DNA of 64,000 nt, taken from the NCBI RefSeq assembly GCF_905475345.1, contig NC_066586.1, forward strand, positions 6,169,400 to 6,233,399, in the 5' to 3' direction. The position numbers and the translations under genes are program-made. Positions 63,525 through 64,000 of this stretch are shown one piece after another (positions within the stretch are counted from its first letter, which is position 1; each line of letters opens with the position of its first letter). Under the pieces are notes generated by a model. That model had not been told where the DNA came from, searched no databases, and saw only the letters and a program-made list of their open reading frames with translations. Source of the stretch: Vespula vulgaris (lineage: Eukaryota; Arthropoda; Insecta; Hymenoptera; Vespidae).

Positions 63525-64000
63525 CTGAAACGATAAAGAAAAAGGACAAAGTTAATAACGTGTTTTGATTAAAATGTTTATTTGTTTAGAGAAATAGAAA
63601 ACGTAAATTTATTTAATCTTCTATAATCTCATTTCATTTTGAAATCGTTGTATTGGATGGTTCATAAGTTCCTAGGTTGGTTCATCTAAGAGATTTAAAA
63701 AATTAATTACTTTTTTGTGAGACTTTGTTTTTTAGATTGTACAATTATAGTTTGTAAGTTTAGTTTATAAAAAATTCGCCTTGATAAAAAGTAATTACTT
63801 TTTAATATCATCTAGGAAATTTTGGCCCACCCTGTGTGTTTATATTTTTTAAGTCTTATTTTATGTTAATTCATATTAGAAGATTAATGTTCGCTAAGTA
63901 TAGATTCTAAAGATAATATAAAACTGTGCAGTATAATAGCAGATATAGTGCATTAAATGTATTATATATGTTATATATAATATAGTTATATTACAAGTAA
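63525..64000. other. Right edge, intronic to the membrane-protein gene
   Basis: Upstream of the 27-nt exon, so presumably intron on the minus strand. Contains the MITE copy at 63655-63838 and AT-rich DNA; nothing else seen. Confidence 0.5.
63655..63838. mobile_element. MITE-like element, copy 2
   Basis: About 180 bp. The complement of its right end reads ACAGGGTGGGCCAAAATTTC then CTAGATGATATTAAAAA, closely matching the left end of the 45.3-kb element (GGGCCAAAAATTTCTACATG then ATATTAAAAA). Its own left end (GGTTCATAAGTTCCTAGG) is a diverged inverted copy. Confidence 0.65.

Noticed and set aside
1..64000. tRNA or rRNA genes
   Set aside because: I looked for A/B-box patterns and cloverleaf-like arms and for conserved rRNA blocks and saw none; a covariance-model scan would settle it.

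Overview
The window is nuclear DNA of an insect, most likely an aculeate hymenopteran (bee, ant or wasp). I infer this from spliced conserved animal genes with short introns, an AT-rich background, very abundant GA/CT and AT microsatellites, and several Tc1/mariner-type element remnants ending in ACCCTGTAT-like termini. It is not bacterial: no operons or rRNA were seen, and every gene recognised has introns with GT-AG borders. Layout: (1) 1-2753, non-coding flank downstream of XRN2. (2) 2754-28239, minus strand, the complete 17-exon XRN2/Rat1 5'-3' exoribonuclease. Its intron 15 (3624-23453, about 19.8 kb) is CpG- and GA/CT-rich and crowded with microsatellites, a minisatellite and duplications, but I can support no gene inside it. 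(3) A compact AT-rich cluster: a luciferase-like acyl-CoA synthetase with a peroxisomal SKL tail (plus, 29225-31213), BPNT1 (minus, 32493-33706), CHCHD3/Mic19 (plus, 34897-35811), BCAP31/BAP31 (minus, 36702-37511) and mitochondrial ribosomal protein mS31 (minus, 40078-41820). (4) 45678-63524, minus strand, the last four coding exons of a single-pass membrane protein I do not recognise. It has a long cytoplasmic tail with a PPPY motif and an IYVY C terminus; its 5' part lies beyond the right edge. Its introns hold a candidate TATA/CRE promoter near 50.5 kb and several decayed inverted-repeat elements. The cluster is housekeeping in character: nuclear RNA turnover and transcription termination (XRN2), peroxisomal or fatty-acid activation (the synthetase), removal of the sulfation by-product PAP (BPNT1), mitochondrial cristae (CHCHD3), ER membrane protein sorting (BCAP31) and mitochondrial translation (mS31). 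XRN2/synthetase and BPNT1/CHCHD3 are head-to-head pairs that may share promoters. All exon borders were assigned by reading the sequence; reading phase closes exactly across every junction of the six complete genes. The most unusual points are the giant penultimate XRN2 intron splitting off the Gly/Tyr-rich tail, a possible tail-only isoform of the unrecognised membrane protein from an internal promoter, a 27-nt microexon in that gene, and a family of small inverted-repeat elements found in two related copies (45.3 and 63.7 kb).
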